A stretch of DNA of 64,000 nucleotides, taken from the NCBI RefSeq assembly GCF_003337375.1, contig NZ_QPJD01000002.1:434001-498000 (forward strand). The letters are read 5' to 3'. Numbering within the stretch: position 1 is the stretch's first letter; each line of letters begins with the position of its first letter. Source of the DNA: Paenibacillus prosopidis (GTDB taxonomy: Bacteria > Bacillota > Bacilli > Paenibacillales > Paenibacillaceae). The notes beneath the pieces are model-generated. The model saw only the letters and a list, made by a program, of their open reading frames with translations, was not told where the DNA came from and did not search any database. Made by a program: the position numbers and the translations under genes. This document shows positions 28,028 through 38,100 of the stretch, one piece after another.

Positions 28028-28348
28028 CTAGTAAAAAGGCAGTAACGATAAGGCAAGAAGCGCTGCAAGCGGGAACACCCGACGAATGAACCGTCTCCGC
28101 GGAAAATATGGATACGGATAGATCGGATATCCATACGGCGGATATCCAAAAGCCGGATATGGAAGAAATGCTCTGTTATCCCATTCATTTGAGCCGCAAG
28201 GTACCGCCAGACATACGACTTCATCGTCCATATGTTCAATAAAGCCGTCACAACACCAGCCGTCATGGGTTTGCGCCAATACATAACGGTGCATGTGCTG
28301 CTCACACCATTGTTTCATTTGCTCTTTATCCAATACTGTATTTTCCAT
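28028..28348 (-). CDS. Hypothetical small protein with a Pro/Tyr-rich segment
   Basis: A 106-residue protein. The N-terminal half (HRYVLAQTHDGWCCDGFIEH, MDDEVVCLAVPCG) has four cysteines. A Tyr/Pro/Gly repeat-like segment follows (YPAFGYPPYGYPIYPYPY, about 64-81), then an Arg cluster FPRRRFIRR and a hydrophobic C-terminal stretch (PLAALLALSLLPFY). ATG is preceded by AGGAGGCTG, supporting translation. Such YPxxGYP tracts are common in surface-associated proteins of spore formers, but I assign no function. Confidence 0.7.
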   Translation of the reverse strand: MENTVLDKEQMKQWCEQHMHRYVLAQTHDGWCCDGFIEHMDDEVVCLAVPCGSNEWDNRAFLPYPAFGYPPYGYPIYPYPYFPRRRFIRRVFPLAALLALSLLPFY

Positions 28349-28422
28349 TGTTCAGCCTCCTGTCAATTCATCATATTCACAGATAGGCATTTGGCTACTT
28401 AACAATCCGAATTAAAGCATTA

Positions 28423-29040
28423 CTAAGCAGCTGGAAGCTTAGTTGTTTGCCCGCTCATCACCTGCTGTAATTTCTCGACAAGCACGATCCATTCCAGTCC
28501 GCTGGATAATCGTATAACGGCAACACGGTTTTCTCCAATATTCGTATTGAAGCTGTCCATTATACGGGCCATTTCCTCTAAGGAGCCTTTCAAAGCGACC
28601 AAATAAGCCCGTTCCTCCTCTTTCAGAGTACCCGGGTTATTGCCAATCGCTTGTAATGCTTCCTCGACTTCATTTACATACTTTAACGCTTGCTCCGCAT
28701 CCCGTTTCTCCGATTTTCCGGCAATAAGCTCCGCTTCAGTCATTAAATTAAAGTATGCCTGTCCTTTTTGCGAGGCTTTGCCAGCAAGGAATTTCGTTTC
28801 CGCTCGCGTCTCAAGCTGATTGCTTTGCAGCAAGGCGTCTAGCAGCGGGATTAGCTCCTCAAAATATTGTTTGGACTGTACTGCCGCAGCGTAAATCTTT
28901 TGCCCTGTCTCGAAATTGTTTTGCTGCTTATTCTGTAAAAATTGCGAGTACAAAAACACGTTGCCGATCAAGCTGAACACGAGCAAGACAAGTGTAATCG
29001 GCAGCGCGATGGAGCGTTTGCCCGTTTGTTGTTGCCCCAT
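28423..29040 (-). CDS. Hypothetical membrane-anchored helical protein upstream of the addAB end
   Basis: A 205-residue protein with an N-terminal membrane anchor (about 12-32, ALPITLVLLVFSLIGNVFLY) and a predominantly helical extracytoplasmic domain rich in Glu, Gln, Ala and Leu. The start has AGAAGGGGGC upstream. It lies 15 bases downstream of addA and may share the transcript. No known family was recognised. Confidence 0.7.
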   Translation of the reverse strand: MGQQQTGKRSIALPITLVLLVFSLIGNVFLYSQFLQNKQQNNFETGQKIYAAAVQSKQYFEELIPLLDALLQSNQLETRAETKFLAGKASQKGQAYFNLMTEAELIAGKSEKRDAEQALKYVNEVEEALQAIGNNPGTLKEEERAYLVALKGSLEEMARIMDSFNTNIGENRVAVIRLSSGLEWIVLVEKLQQVMSGQTTKLPAA

Positions 29041-29055
29041 CTTCTTAGCCCCCTT

Positions 29056-32000
29056 CTATATGTGGTTAACTTTCTTAAGCAGCACCGATTGTCCGCCGTC
29101 AAAGAAAAAGACATGACACTCATTAACTTGGCGCCCGAGAACGGATTCTATTGCTTCCGCATACAGCTCTAACTGAAAGCGGTGCCGCTCAGCCGCTTCT
29201 TTCCATTGCTTATTAATAATTCGATCCGTTTTATAATCCAGCAGCACGATGCCTTCCGCATCCTCAAACAAGCAATCGATAACGCCTTGGATTAAAATCG
29301 GCTCTGCCGCCAGTGAATCGTCTGCTTCCGGATATACGCGGCTGGCCGGGAACATGCAGCTGAACGGCACCTCGCGCCTAACCCAATTGGAACCAAGCAG
29401 ACGCTGCCCAAGCTCGCTCTTGAAGAAAGCGGCGACGGCAGGCAGATCGATAGCCTCAGATTGTTTTACTGTCAACAAACGACGTTCAATCATGCTGTCC
29501 AATGTATGTTTCAGCTTGGCTTCATCGGCAGCTTCAGTCAATATAACATGCTGCATAAGCAAATGATTGACCGAGCCTTTCTCAGCTGCAGTCAGCGACT
29601 TTTCTTCCATGAAAGCGGGACGCCGCAAACGGAATGTATAGCTCACTGAAGACGAAGATGTAGACTGTGCTGCAGCTTCCCTTTGAAACGAATCTTCCAT
29701 AGGGACCGCGTCCTCAATTACTTCCGCGTGCAGTCTTTTCATTTCGGTTACAGACGTTTTTGCCGCAAGCGCTGATGCAGCCATATGCGGATACTGCCAT
29801 TCGAGACGGTCACGAAGCTGCTTGTCCTGCTGGACGTCCTCAAGCAGCGAAAGCGTAGTGACCGCCTGCAAACGATCTTCCTTCGCAGCATCCAGCTGTC
29901 CCGTTCCTTCTACTGCTGCTGCAGCCTCAGAACCGAGCAGAGTAGCTGCGACAATGCCTGCCTGCCATTGCGGCGTCCTCTCTGCATCATCTGACTGCTG
30001 GTTTTTTGCCAACTGCCGCGCTGCGAGTGGTCCAAGCCAATCGAAGAAAGAACGGGCAGATGCTACGCGGAAATCCGGCATCGTCCCATGCGCATCAACT
30101 GACGCAAGCCATCGTTTCAGCTTCGCTTCCGCATTCGCTACGGTGCCGACGAGAAACATTTTTTCTTTTGGCCGCGTTAACGCAACATATAGAATGCGCA
30201 TTTCCTCAGCCAGCATCTCCATGCGCATCGCCCGCCTAATCGCGAGATAAGGCAGAGTCGGATAGCTGATCCGCAATGCCGGATCGACAAAGCGGGGCCC
30301 AAAGCCGAGCTGCTTATGCTTCAGGAAGGAGCTGCGCACATCCTGCTGATTAAACAGCTTGCCGAGTCCGGCGACAAACACAACCGGAAATTCCAGCCCC
30401 TTGCTTTTGTGAATCGACATAATGCGGACGACGTCTTCCTGCTCGCCCAGCGCTCTTGCCGTTCCCAAATCTCCGCCGCTTTCCCGCATACGTTCGATGA
30501 ACCTTAGAAAACGGAACAGACCGCGGAATGACGTCGCTTCGTATTGACGCGCACGGTCATGCAGTGCACGCAAATTTGCTTGCCGCTGCGTCCCTCCGGG
30601 CAGACCGCCCACGAAATCGTAATATCCGGTCTCGCGATATATTTCCCATAGCAAATTAGCAAGCGAGCCCTGCCTCGCTTCTTCGCGCCAGCGATCCAAG
30701 CTATCAAGAAACAGAGAAAGCTTCCTGCGCGAATCTTCTTCCAGAATCAAATCACCGGCCGCTCGAAGCACAGCATCGTAATAGGTTGATTTGGCCGACT
30801 GGATCCGAATACGGGCTAATTCCTCGGCGTTAAGCGAAAATAAAGGTGAACGCAAAGCAGCAGCAAGCGGTATATCCTGATACGGGTTATCGATGACACG
30901 CAGCAGCGAGAGCATCGTCTCCACTTCTATGGCGTCAAAATAACCGCTGCTCAGCTCCGCATATGCCGGAATTCCGTTCGACTGGAGCTCCTCGATAATG
31001 ATCGGAGCCCACTGCTGCGTGGCACGCAGCAAAATAACGACATCCCGCCACTGCAGCTTGCGGCTTTCGCGCCGCTTCCCGTCATACACTTGATAGTCGT
31101 TATCTATAAGCGACCTCAGCTGCTGCGCAATCCAGCGGGCTTCCAGCTGCGCCGCCTTCAATTCTGACGGTGAATCTGCCGCCGAGCCGTTCTCCGCGTG
31201 CTCATCCTCATCGACATTCTCATCAGACTCTAAGGTTTCGCTTCCTTCTTCATCTCCGTCTTTCATGTCCTCTTTGTTAAGGACTGCAAATTCGACTTTA
31301 CAGCCATCAGCCGGGTTTGGAAGAGGATAGCTGGCTCCGCAGACAAGCTCTGCCCGCTCATCATAGTCCATCTCCGCCACATTCTCACGCATAATAGCGC
31401 GAAAAACTGCATTAACCCCATCGACGACCTCGGAACGGCTGCGGAAATTCCTTGCCAGATCAATACGCAAGCCATTAGCCGAGTGACCGACCTGATGTTG
31501 GCCCGCATCGTGACGAGAGAGATAAGATTTATATTTTTGTAAAAACAGCTTAGGTTCTGCAAGACGGAAACGGTAAATGCTTTGCTTAACGTCGCCGACC
31601 ATAAACCGGTTGCCGCTGCCGGGACGCTCGATTAAAGAAACGATCGCCTCCTGTACCATATTCGTATCCTGATATTCATCGAGCAGTATTTCATCGAATT
31701 GCTGCTGGAATTCCAGCGCAGCTACCGATGGCTTCATACTGGTCGGCGTAGATGCCGGATCTCGTAATATACGCAAGCAGTAATGCTCCAGATCGCCAAA
31801 ATCAAGCAGTCCTTTCGCACGCTTGGCCGCCTCGTAGCCTTGTCCGAATTCAATGACAAGCTCTGCCAGTGCACGCATTAGCGGCGCCAGCTCCTGAAGC
31901 TCCTCCAGAAACTGCCCGGCCGTCCGGCCAAACAGCTCATCCGCCAACGTACTAATCAGCTTCTTCGCCTGATCCCGCAGCTCCTTAGCCTGCTCTTGCA

Positions 32001-32916
32001 GCGACTTATCGTATTCATCCCCGCGCATCGCCTTCAGCTTGCCGAATTGAACCGCTTGAAAGGACTCCATCCACATTTCCCAAGGCTGCGTATGAATGAT
32101 GTCAGTGAGGCCGCTGACCAGAAGCAAGTCATCATCGAACGTTGCCGCATACGGTGCTGGTCCAGAAGGCTGACGCGTTAGCTCCAGCGCTTGGTGAAGC
32201 AGCGATACGGCCCCTTCGAGCGCAAGCTGAACGTCACTTTGCAAGCTTTGAACCCATTCGCTGCCCTGCAGCTCCGTTACATCAGTGACATTAAAGGCAT
32301 CTGCCGTCTGCCGCAGCCAATGATCCGGCCAAGGATGACTTTGTGCGAAATCGTACAGCTGCTGGACCAACCGGTAAAGCGGTTCGTCCCCGCGCTCTCC
32401 GCCATATCGGTCAGCTAGACGGAGAAATGCTCCGTCATCGCCGGCACCCTCATACTTTTGTTCAAAAAGCTGATCAAGCACGTCGAGGCGCATAAGCTCG
32501 CTTTCCGTCTCATTCGCAATCCGAAAGCCCGGGTCGAGCCCGATTAGCGGATAATACCTTCTAATGACATCCAGGCAAAACGAATGCAGCGTCGTAATGG
32601 ATGCACGGTTCATTAATGCAAGCTGGCGGCGCAGATGCTCGGAATCCGGCTGCCGTTCGAGCTCCTTCTCCAGTGCCAGCCGAATACGATCCTTCATCTC
32701 TGCCGCAGCGGCTTTTGTAAAGGTGGCCACGAGCAAACGGTCGACATCGGTATGCGCCGATATTTTGCGTATAATGCGTTCAACGAGAACGGCTGTTTTG
32801 CCAGAGCCTGCGGCAGCAGCTACGAGTATGTTTGAGCCGCTGGTGACGATGGCATCCCATTGATCGTCGGTCCAATTACTATTTTCCGGCTTTGGCGAAT
32901 CCTTTGCAGTGTGCAT
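29056..32916 (-). CDS. addA: ATP-dependent helicase/nuclease subunit A (AddA)
   Basis: A 1286-residue subunit of the AddAB double-strand-break resection enzyme, a UvrD-type 3'-5' helicase with a C-terminal nuclease. Walker A is AAAAGSGKTAVLVERI (about 32-47), Walker B is ILLDEYQDTNMVQ, and helicase motifs include GDVKQSIYRFR, VRIMSIHKSKGLEFPVVFVAG and LYVALTRPKE. The RecB-like nuclease shows QGVIDCLFEDAEGIVLLDYKTD. It follows addB by 6 bases. Confidence 0.97.
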   Translation of the reverse strand: MHTAKDSPKPENSNWTDDQWDAIVTSGSNILVAAAAGSGKTAVLVERIIRKISAHTDVDRLLVATFTKAAAAEMKDRIRLALEKELERQPDSEHLRRQLALMNRASITTLHSFCLDVIRRYYPLIGLDPGFRIANETESELMRLDVLDQLFEQKYEGAGDDGAFLRLADRYGGERGDEPLYRLVQQLYDFAQSHPWPDHWLRQTADAFNVTDVTELQGSEWVQSLQSDVQLALEGAVSLLHQALELTRQPSGPAPYAATFDDDLLLVSGLTDIIHTQPWEMWMESFQAVQFGKLKAMRGDEYDKSLQEQAKELRDQAKKLISTLADELFGRTAGQFLEELQELAPLMRALAELVIEFGQGYEAAKRAKGLLDFGDLEHYCLRILRDPASTPTSMKPSVAALEFQQQFDEILLDEYQDTNMVQEAIVSLIERPGSGNRFMVGDVKQSIYRFRLAEPKLFLQKYKSYLSRHDAGQHQVGHSANGLRIDLARNFRSRSEVVDGVNAVFRAIMRENVAEMDYDERAELVCGASYPLPNPADGCKVEFAVLNKEDMKDGDEEGSETLESDENVDEDEHAENGSAADSPSELKAAQLEARWIAQQLRSLIDNDYQVYDGKRRESRKLQWRDVVILLRATQQWAPIIIEELQSNGIPAYAELSSGYFDAIEVETMLSLLRVIDNPYQDIPLAAALRSPLFSLNAEELARIRIQSAKSTYYDAVLRAAGDLILEEDSRRKLSLFLDSLDRWREEARQGSLANLLWEIYRETGYYDFVGGLPGGTQRQANLRALHDRARQYEATSFRGLFRFLRFIERMRESGGDLGTARALGEQEDVVRIMSIHKSKGLEFPVVFVAGLGKLFNQQDVRSSFLKHKQLGFGPRFVDPALRISYPTLPYLAIRRAMRMEMLAEEMRILYVALTRPKEKMFLVGTVANAEAKLKRWLASVDAHGTMPDFRVASARSFFDWLGPLAARQLAKNQQSDDAERTPQWQAGIVAATLLGSEAAAAVEGTGQLDAAKEDRLQAVTTLSLLEDVQQDKQLRDRLEWQYPHMAASALAAKTSVTEMKRLHAEVIEDAVPMEDSFQREAAAQSTSSSSVSYTFRLRRPAFMEEKSLTAAEKGSVNHLLMQHVILTEAADEAKLKHTLDSMIERRLLTVKQSEAIDLPAVAAFFKSELGQRLLGSNWVRREVPFSCMFPASRVYPEADDSLAAEPILIQGVIDCLFEDAEGIVLLDYKTDRIINKQWKEAAERHRFQLELYAEAIESVLGRQVNECHVFFFDGGQSVLLKKVNHI

Positions 32917-32922
32917 CGTCCA

Positions 32923-35900
32923 TTACTCCCTCTCCAGCTGCTGCCAAATATGTTCCTTCGACGGCTTGCTCAGCTTTCTATATTCATTTCCGTCGAACTG
33001 CGAATCGAACTGGCATACCGCTTTGTAATCGCAATGCTGACATGGTGATTTTGCGCCAATTCGATAAGGTTCAATCGAAACCTCCCCTGCTTGAACAGCG
33101 CTGCCGATGCGGCCGATTGTATTTCTAACGGAATTGCGCAGCACATCCCATTGTTCATTAGTAACGACGGAGGAGCTGCTGTAAAAACTGCCGTCGCGTT
33201 TCAACGCTACAGGCAGCAGCTCCGAATATCCCGTTTCTAATTCGTCATCCATAAGCCGCACCGTCTCGGCATCAGCCGTTACGAGACCTCGCATTTTGAA
33301 CCGTTTGAGCAGCCGGCCGTTCACCTCGGAAGGACTTATTCCGTTCGTCAACGCGAGCAATGGATTATGGACGTGAAAATATAGGACTCCTGCCGGCGAT
33401 GCCGGCTGCCCAAGCCATGCAGATGCATGCGTAACGAGTACATCGAGATAAGTCAGCATTTGCAAGGACAGCCCATAGGCAACCTCCTCCAGCCGCAGCT
33501 GGGTCGAGCTCGATTTGTAATCAAGTACACGCAGCAGCAAGCCTTGCTCCGTCTCCGCCGCATCGACCCGGTCGATTCTTCCGATAATCTCCATTTCCCC
33601 ACCGCCCTCTAGCGGAATACGAAGGGCTGGAAGCGTACCGTCAGGTCCGAAATCGACTTCCGTGCCGACGGGATGAAATTGCGCTCTTCTGGCATGCTCG
33701 CCAAGCATAAGGGCTGCTTGTCCAACAATCTCCTTCAGCTTGCGCGCAATGTATTGGAACCTGCTGCTGCTCAGCAGGATTTGAGACTGCAGCTTCGGTG
33801 CAAGCTCATCCACCGTTTGCGCGGCTGCCGCCTTTAATTCCGACTCCGCCATCGATCCCCACCGCTGACCCAGATTGCCCGCCAAACGGCTCAAAGCGGC
33901 ATGAAACAGCTGACCGACATCCGGCGCATCCAGCCGATACAGCTTGCGCTCACGAAGCTTTAAGCCATGTATCGCAAAATGTTGAAACGGGCACGAAACG
34001 AAACGTTCCATACGCGATACGCTTACTTGTAATCGTGCTCCATACAATTGTCTTGCTGTATCCTTCGACAGAAATTGCTCCTGATTCACAAAGGTCAAGG
34101 AGCCGGTCAGAAGCTGCAGCTTCGGCTGCCATTCCGGACGGGCAGCAAACCAGTTATACATATCCCACCAAAACGGAGCGATTGCAGTGCCTTGCTGCCA
34201 TTTCCTAATTGCCGCTATTAAATAAGACAGCGTCCGCTGCGGGTGTGACACGAACATCCTTTGTTCCAATATTGGCAAGCCCGGAGACGGCTCAGCAGCC
34301 GCATTGCGCACCGGGATGCCTGGAAACAGCTGACGGACATGACGTATTATCTCAGATGGAAGCAGGCTTTTGCCTTCCTCATCCGCTTGAGCCCAGCTCA
34401 GCCACAGATGACGGGATGGAGTCGTTAACGCGTTATAAATCATAAATCGCTCGTCGAGCAAGCGCCGGCGAACGCCTGGAGCCATAACGATACCGTCCTC
34501 GGCCAGACGTTCCCGCTCCGGCTCGGTCAGAATGCCGTCTTCCTTGACCCTCATCGGCATGACGCCGTCATTCGCCCCGAGTACATAACAGACCCGTACA
34601 TGTCCGGATCTCGTCCGATCCATGCTGCCGATCAGTACCTGATCGAGCGCCGGCGGCACTGACGCCAGCTTTAAGCTGTCGAGTCCAGCTTCAACCATTC
34701 CGGCGAACAATTCAGGCGATACCGTTTGCTGTCCTGCCAACTCCACCAATTGATCGAGCAGCTGCATTACGCTATCCCACAGCTGACGATGGCTTCTTGC
34801 ACGCTGCATTTTGCCCGCTTTAATATCGTGCACGCTCCAGCGTTCAAGACGATCCGCCGCATCTGAATTCTCTAGCAAGCGATATAACGCTTCACACATC
34901 GCCTGCACATTTTCCGCCTTCTTCAGCGCTTCGCCGAAGCGGCGAAGCGGAGGTACGACCGCCTCTCTGGCCGCAAGGACAATTTCGAATTCCCGCTGCG
35001 CTTTATCGCTAATTTTGGCATCCATCTCACTATCATCATCCAGCGATACTGGTACGAGCGGATGCCAACGTTTTTTATCCAACCATTTCCAGCCATCGAT
35101 GCCGGCTGCAAGGGCATAGTTTTCAAGAAGATCAAACCATTCACGCAATAAGCTGTTATCCATCGGGAAGAGCATCTCTGTTTTGACGCAACGAAATACG
35201 GCATCATACCGCCAACCGAACAATACCGTTTCCAATGCGGAACGAATGAATTCGACTAACGGATGATGAACTGCCTTTTCTTTCTGATCGACAAAAAAAG
35301 GAATGCCATAATCAGCAAACACGAGTGCAATATAATCGGTGTAATCCTCGGCGTTACGAACCATAACGGCAATATCCCGCCAGCGGAGTTCTTCTATCTG
35401 AGCTCTGCGCACGATATCGCGTGCGACGGCTTCAACCTCTGCGCGTCGAGTAGCTGCAGCATGCAGGGATACCCCGCAGCCTTCGTTCTCCAGCTCCAGC
35501 ATCGACTTGTCCGTAATAAGCATCGGAACCCGCTCACCGTAATGCTTCTCCAAATGAGCAAGCATAGTACTTCCTTTGAATCGAGGGGGCTGTTCATCAC
35601 CCAGCAGTAGTGGAGGGAGAACCGTTACATCATGCTTGGCTGCTTGCTCCAACAGCTTGTTATATGTCTCTGCGGTCGGATGGAAAAGCTCCAGCTCATG
35701 CGGTAATTCGCCTGCATCATATGGTCGGTTTAACGTAAGCGTGACCGTTACCTGTGCGGAGGATGCCATTAAAACGCCAAGTGCTTCATATTCGGTCGGG
35801 GTAAACCCGTAGAAGCCGTCAACCCATAGCTGTGCCCCTTGCATAGCACTGGCACCGCCGAAGCCTTTTTGCAAATAACGCAAATAATCCTCAGCGTCAA

Positions 35901-36438
35901 TATATTGGCCCGCAAGCTCCTGTTCCATTTGACTATAAATAAGCTGAAGATCATGAAGCTTACGCTTCAATAGTGTAGAATGATTCGTTCCCGCTTCTGC
36001 TGCGCTGCGTTTGTCCTGCAACAGCCCGGCATCGATCCCATATCGTTTCCATTCCGTTAACAGCTCGGCAAGCCGGTCGATAAAACCCGGCTGCTCTGCG
36101 CCGCTTTGAAACAGCTCCAGCTGCTGCCCCAGCCGGTGTACGATTTTGTACAACAGCATGTGTTTGCCTGTATCGCCGATCGGGACGAGGGCAATCCCTC
36201 CGGTTTCCTGCATAACCCGAAATGCAAGCCTGCGGAAGCTCAGCGCCTGAGCACGGATTGTACCGTTAAGTCCGCTATTTTGGAGCAGCGCATATTCCGT
36301 TTGAAAAGTAGCTTGTTCGGGTACAAGCAGAACGAGTGGCGGCCCGTCCGGCTGCTCACGCAGCTGTTCTCTAATTTCGTTCAAGCAATAGGATGTTTTG
36401 CCGGTTCCCGAACGGCCGATTACAAAGCGGAGCGACAT
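32923..36438 (-). CDS. addB: ATP-dependent helicase/deoxyribonuclease subunit B (AddB)
   Basis: A 1171-residue AddB subunit that completes the AddAB helicase-nuclease and helps recognise recombination hotspots. It has N-terminal Walker A GRSGTGKTSYC, UvrD-like remnants, and the C-terminal iron-sulfur nuclease: one cysteine in SCPFQHFAIHGL and a CQHCDYKAVCQF cluster near the end, with the nuclease core RVLDYKSS. The ATG follows GGGAGGGG. It is the first gene of addB-addA. Confidence 0.97.
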   Translation of the reverse strand: MSLRFVIGRSGTGKTSYCLNEIREQLREQPDGPPLVLLVPEQATFQTEYALLQNSGLNGTIRAQALSFRRLAFRVMQETGGIALVPIGDTGKHMLLYKIVHRLGQQLELFQSGAEQPGFIDRLAELLTEWKRYGIDAGLLQDKRSAAEAGTNHSTLLKRKLHDLQLIYSQMEQELAGQYIDAEDYLRYLQKGFGGASAMQGAQLWVDGFYGFTPTEYEALGVLMASSAQVTVTLTLNRPYDAGELPHELELFHPTAETYNKLLEQAAKHDVTVLPPLLLGDEQPPRFKGSTMLAHLEKHYGERVPMLITDKSMLELENEGCGVSLHAAATRRAEVEAVARDIVRRAQIEELRWRDIAVMVRNAEDYTDYIALVFADYGIPFFVDQKEKAVHHPLVEFIRSALETVLFGWRYDAVFRCVKTEMLFPMDNSLLREWFDLLENYALAAGIDGWKWLDKKRWHPLVPVSLDDDSEMDAKISDKAQREFEIVLAAREAVVPPLRRFGEALKKAENVQAMCEALYRLLENSDAADRLERWSVHDIKAGKMQRARSHRQLWDSVMQLLDQLVELAGQQTVSPELFAGMVEAGLDSLKLASVPPALDQVLIGSMDRTRSGHVRVCYVLGANDGVMPMRVKEDGILTEPERERLAEDGIVMAPGVRRRLLDERFMIYNALTTPSRHLWLSWAQADEEGKSLLPSEIIRHVRQLFPGIPVRNAAAEPSPGLPILEQRMFVSHPQRTLSYLIAAIRKWQQGTAIAPFWWDMYNWFAARPEWQPKLQLLTGSLTFVNQEQFLSKDTARQLYGARLQVSVSRMERFVSCPFQHFAIHGLKLRERKLYRLDAPDVGQLFHAALSRLAGNLGQRWGSMAESELKAAAAQTVDELAPKLQSQILLSSSRFQYIARKLKEIVGQAALMLGEHARRAQFHPVGTEVDFGPDGTLPALRIPLEGGGEMEIIGRIDRVDAAETEQGLLLRVLDYKSSSTQLRLEEVAYGLSLQMLTYLDVLVTHASAWLGQPASPAGVLYFHVHNPLLALTNGISPSEVNGRLLKRFKMRGLVTADAETVRLMDDELETGYSELLPVALKRDGSFYSSSSVVTNEQWDVLRNSVRNTIGRIGSAVQAGEVSIEPYRIGAKSPCQHCDYKAVCQFDSQFDGNEYRKLSKPSKEHIWQQLERE

Positions 36439-36592
36439 ATGTTCCCCTCCCTACTTTACGATAAAAAACTATACACACTCGTCCATAAGCATAATGAAAA
36501 ATAACGGTAATAAAGGGCACCTACCTCGCTTAAAATCAAACACTTTAAACGAGATAAGGCCATCATTTACCGCTTTTATATCATCGACATGA

Positions 36593-37996
36593 CTATTTAC
36601 TTCTTACTTCAAAAATAGCAAATTTCAAGTAATGTCCTTCATTTACACCAAGCAGCTGCGGATGATCCTTGCCTGCCGCCCTCCATTCGATCAAACGGAG
36701 CAGTTTGCCGGCATCTGAGGCTGCTTCTTGAATCGTCTCAAGAAACAATTCAGGACGCATATGGTAGGAACAGCTTGCGGTTACCAGATAACCGCCCTCA
36801 TTAACAAGCTTTAGCCCTTGCAAATTGATATCCTTGTAGCCGCGGCAGGCGCCGGGCACCGCGCTCTTTGTCTTAGCAAATGCAGGAGGATCAAGAATAA
36901 CAACATCCCAAGTCCGTCCCGCAGCACCTTCTAGCTTCTTCGAGGTATCAACGCCTCCTTGACCGCGCTGCTTCCGATCATCGATTCCCTTCACTTGCGC
37001 ACGCAAGTAATCGAAAGCGTCGGCAACTACAAATTCAACACGGTCCGTATAACCATTTCGTTCAACGTTTCGTTTTGCCGTTTCAATCGCATGCTCAGAA
37101 ACGTCCAGGCAAGTAACCTTCTTAGCACCATATTTGCAAGCATGGAGCGTAAAGCTCCCTGTATGAGCGAAGCATTCAAGCACCGTTGCGCCATCCCAAT
37201 GAGGGAAGGTAACGATTTTACCATTTGGATTGACAGGCACGAGATCAGCTGAACCTATAGCTGACGGGACAGCAGTCTCTGCGGCACCAGCAGCTTCTAC
37301 TTTAGAACGTTCTATTAAACGAATACCGCTGCGCCCTCCCCAGCCGGTCATTAGCGGTGCTATAGCCGCGCGATTCTCGCGTTGATCGAAGAAATAACCT
37401 GTCTTCTGGCCTTGGACGATATCAACCTCCAGCTTAAGCCCGTTTTCTTCGATTTCGATAATAGACGGACAGTCCCCATAAAGAACGCCCGACCTCTCCT
37501 CCAAGCCTTCGAGTAATCGGACGCTTACATCGCTGCGTTCATAAATGCCCCGAGGCTGGAACACATCTACCAAAGCTTCAAGCAGTGCTTCCCGATTCAC
37601 ATCCATCCCCAGCGTTAACAGCTGCAGAACAAGCACGTCATTGAAACGATCTACAACAAGTCCAGGCAGGAAGTCGGCCTCGCCATAAACTAATCTGCAA
37701 TCGGAATCTGCGACGAAGCGGAGGCGGTGCTCCTGGCATTGACGCAATCGAGTACGGAAAAACTCGGCGCCCATGGCTTCGATCGGCTCGTAAGCGATAA
37801 CGCGCACCGTAATTTGAGATTTCGGATTCCAGTATCCGGTTGCCAAATAACGCCCTTGATGATTAACGACATCGACGAGATCGCCTGGCTGAGCTTCCCC
37901 TTCCAATCGTTCAATTTCACTAGCGTAAATCCACGGATGACCTTGCTCCAATCTCTTTTTCCTTGCTTTTTGTAGCCATATTTTCGAATTGCTCAT
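36593..37996 (-). CDS. Class I SAM-dependent rRNA methyltransferase (RlmI family)
   Basis: A 467-residue RlmI/YwbD-family 23S rRNA (cytosine-5) methyltransferase. An N-terminal PUA domain (KARKKRLEQGHPWIYASEI) precedes the RlmI N-domain and the Rossmann domain with VLECFAHTGSFTLHACKYGA, FVVADAFDYLRAQV and VVILDPPAFAKTKSAVPG. There are two extra stretches: about 216-267 (Ala/Pro/Gly-rich) between FDQRENRAAIAPLMTGW and the SAM motif, and about 325-345. These make it longer than the roughly 390-residue relatives. It is divergent from the transporter. The rRNA site is not proven. Confidence 0.88.
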   Translation of the reverse strand: MSNSKIWLQKARKKRLEQGHPWIYASEIERLEGEAQPGDLVDVVNHQGRYLATGYWNPKSQITVRVIAYEPIEAMGAEFFRTRLRQCQEHRLRFVADSDCRLVYGEADFLPGLVVDRFNDVLVLQLLTLGMDVNREALLEALVDVFQPRGIYERSDVSVRLLEGLEERSGVLYGDCPSIIEIEENGLKLEVDIVQGQKTGYFFDQRENRAAIAPLMTGWGGRSGIRLIERSKVEAAGAAETAVPSAIGSADLVPVNPNGKIVTFPHWDGATVLECFAHTGSFTLHACKYGAKKVTCLDVSEHAIETAKRNVERNGYTDRVEFVVADAFDYLRAQVKGIDDRKQRGQGGVDTSKKLEGAAGRTWDVVILDPPAFAKTKSAVPGACRGYKDINLQGLKLVNEGGYLVTASCSYHMRPELFLETIQEAASDAGKLLRLIEWRAAGKDHPQLLGVNEGHYLKFAIFEVRSK

Positions 37997-38100
37997 GCTT
38001 CGCTCTCTTCCTCTCTGAACTGCTTGTCATGCTTGTCTTAATAGCTGCATATGTATACTTACGTAACGAATCTTTGGCAAACAAAGAAGGAGACCATCCG

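Noticed and set aside
28003..28305. Alternative frame over the Pro/Tyr-rich gene
   Set aside because: The frame at 28028-28348 has the ribosome-binding site and a coherent protein.
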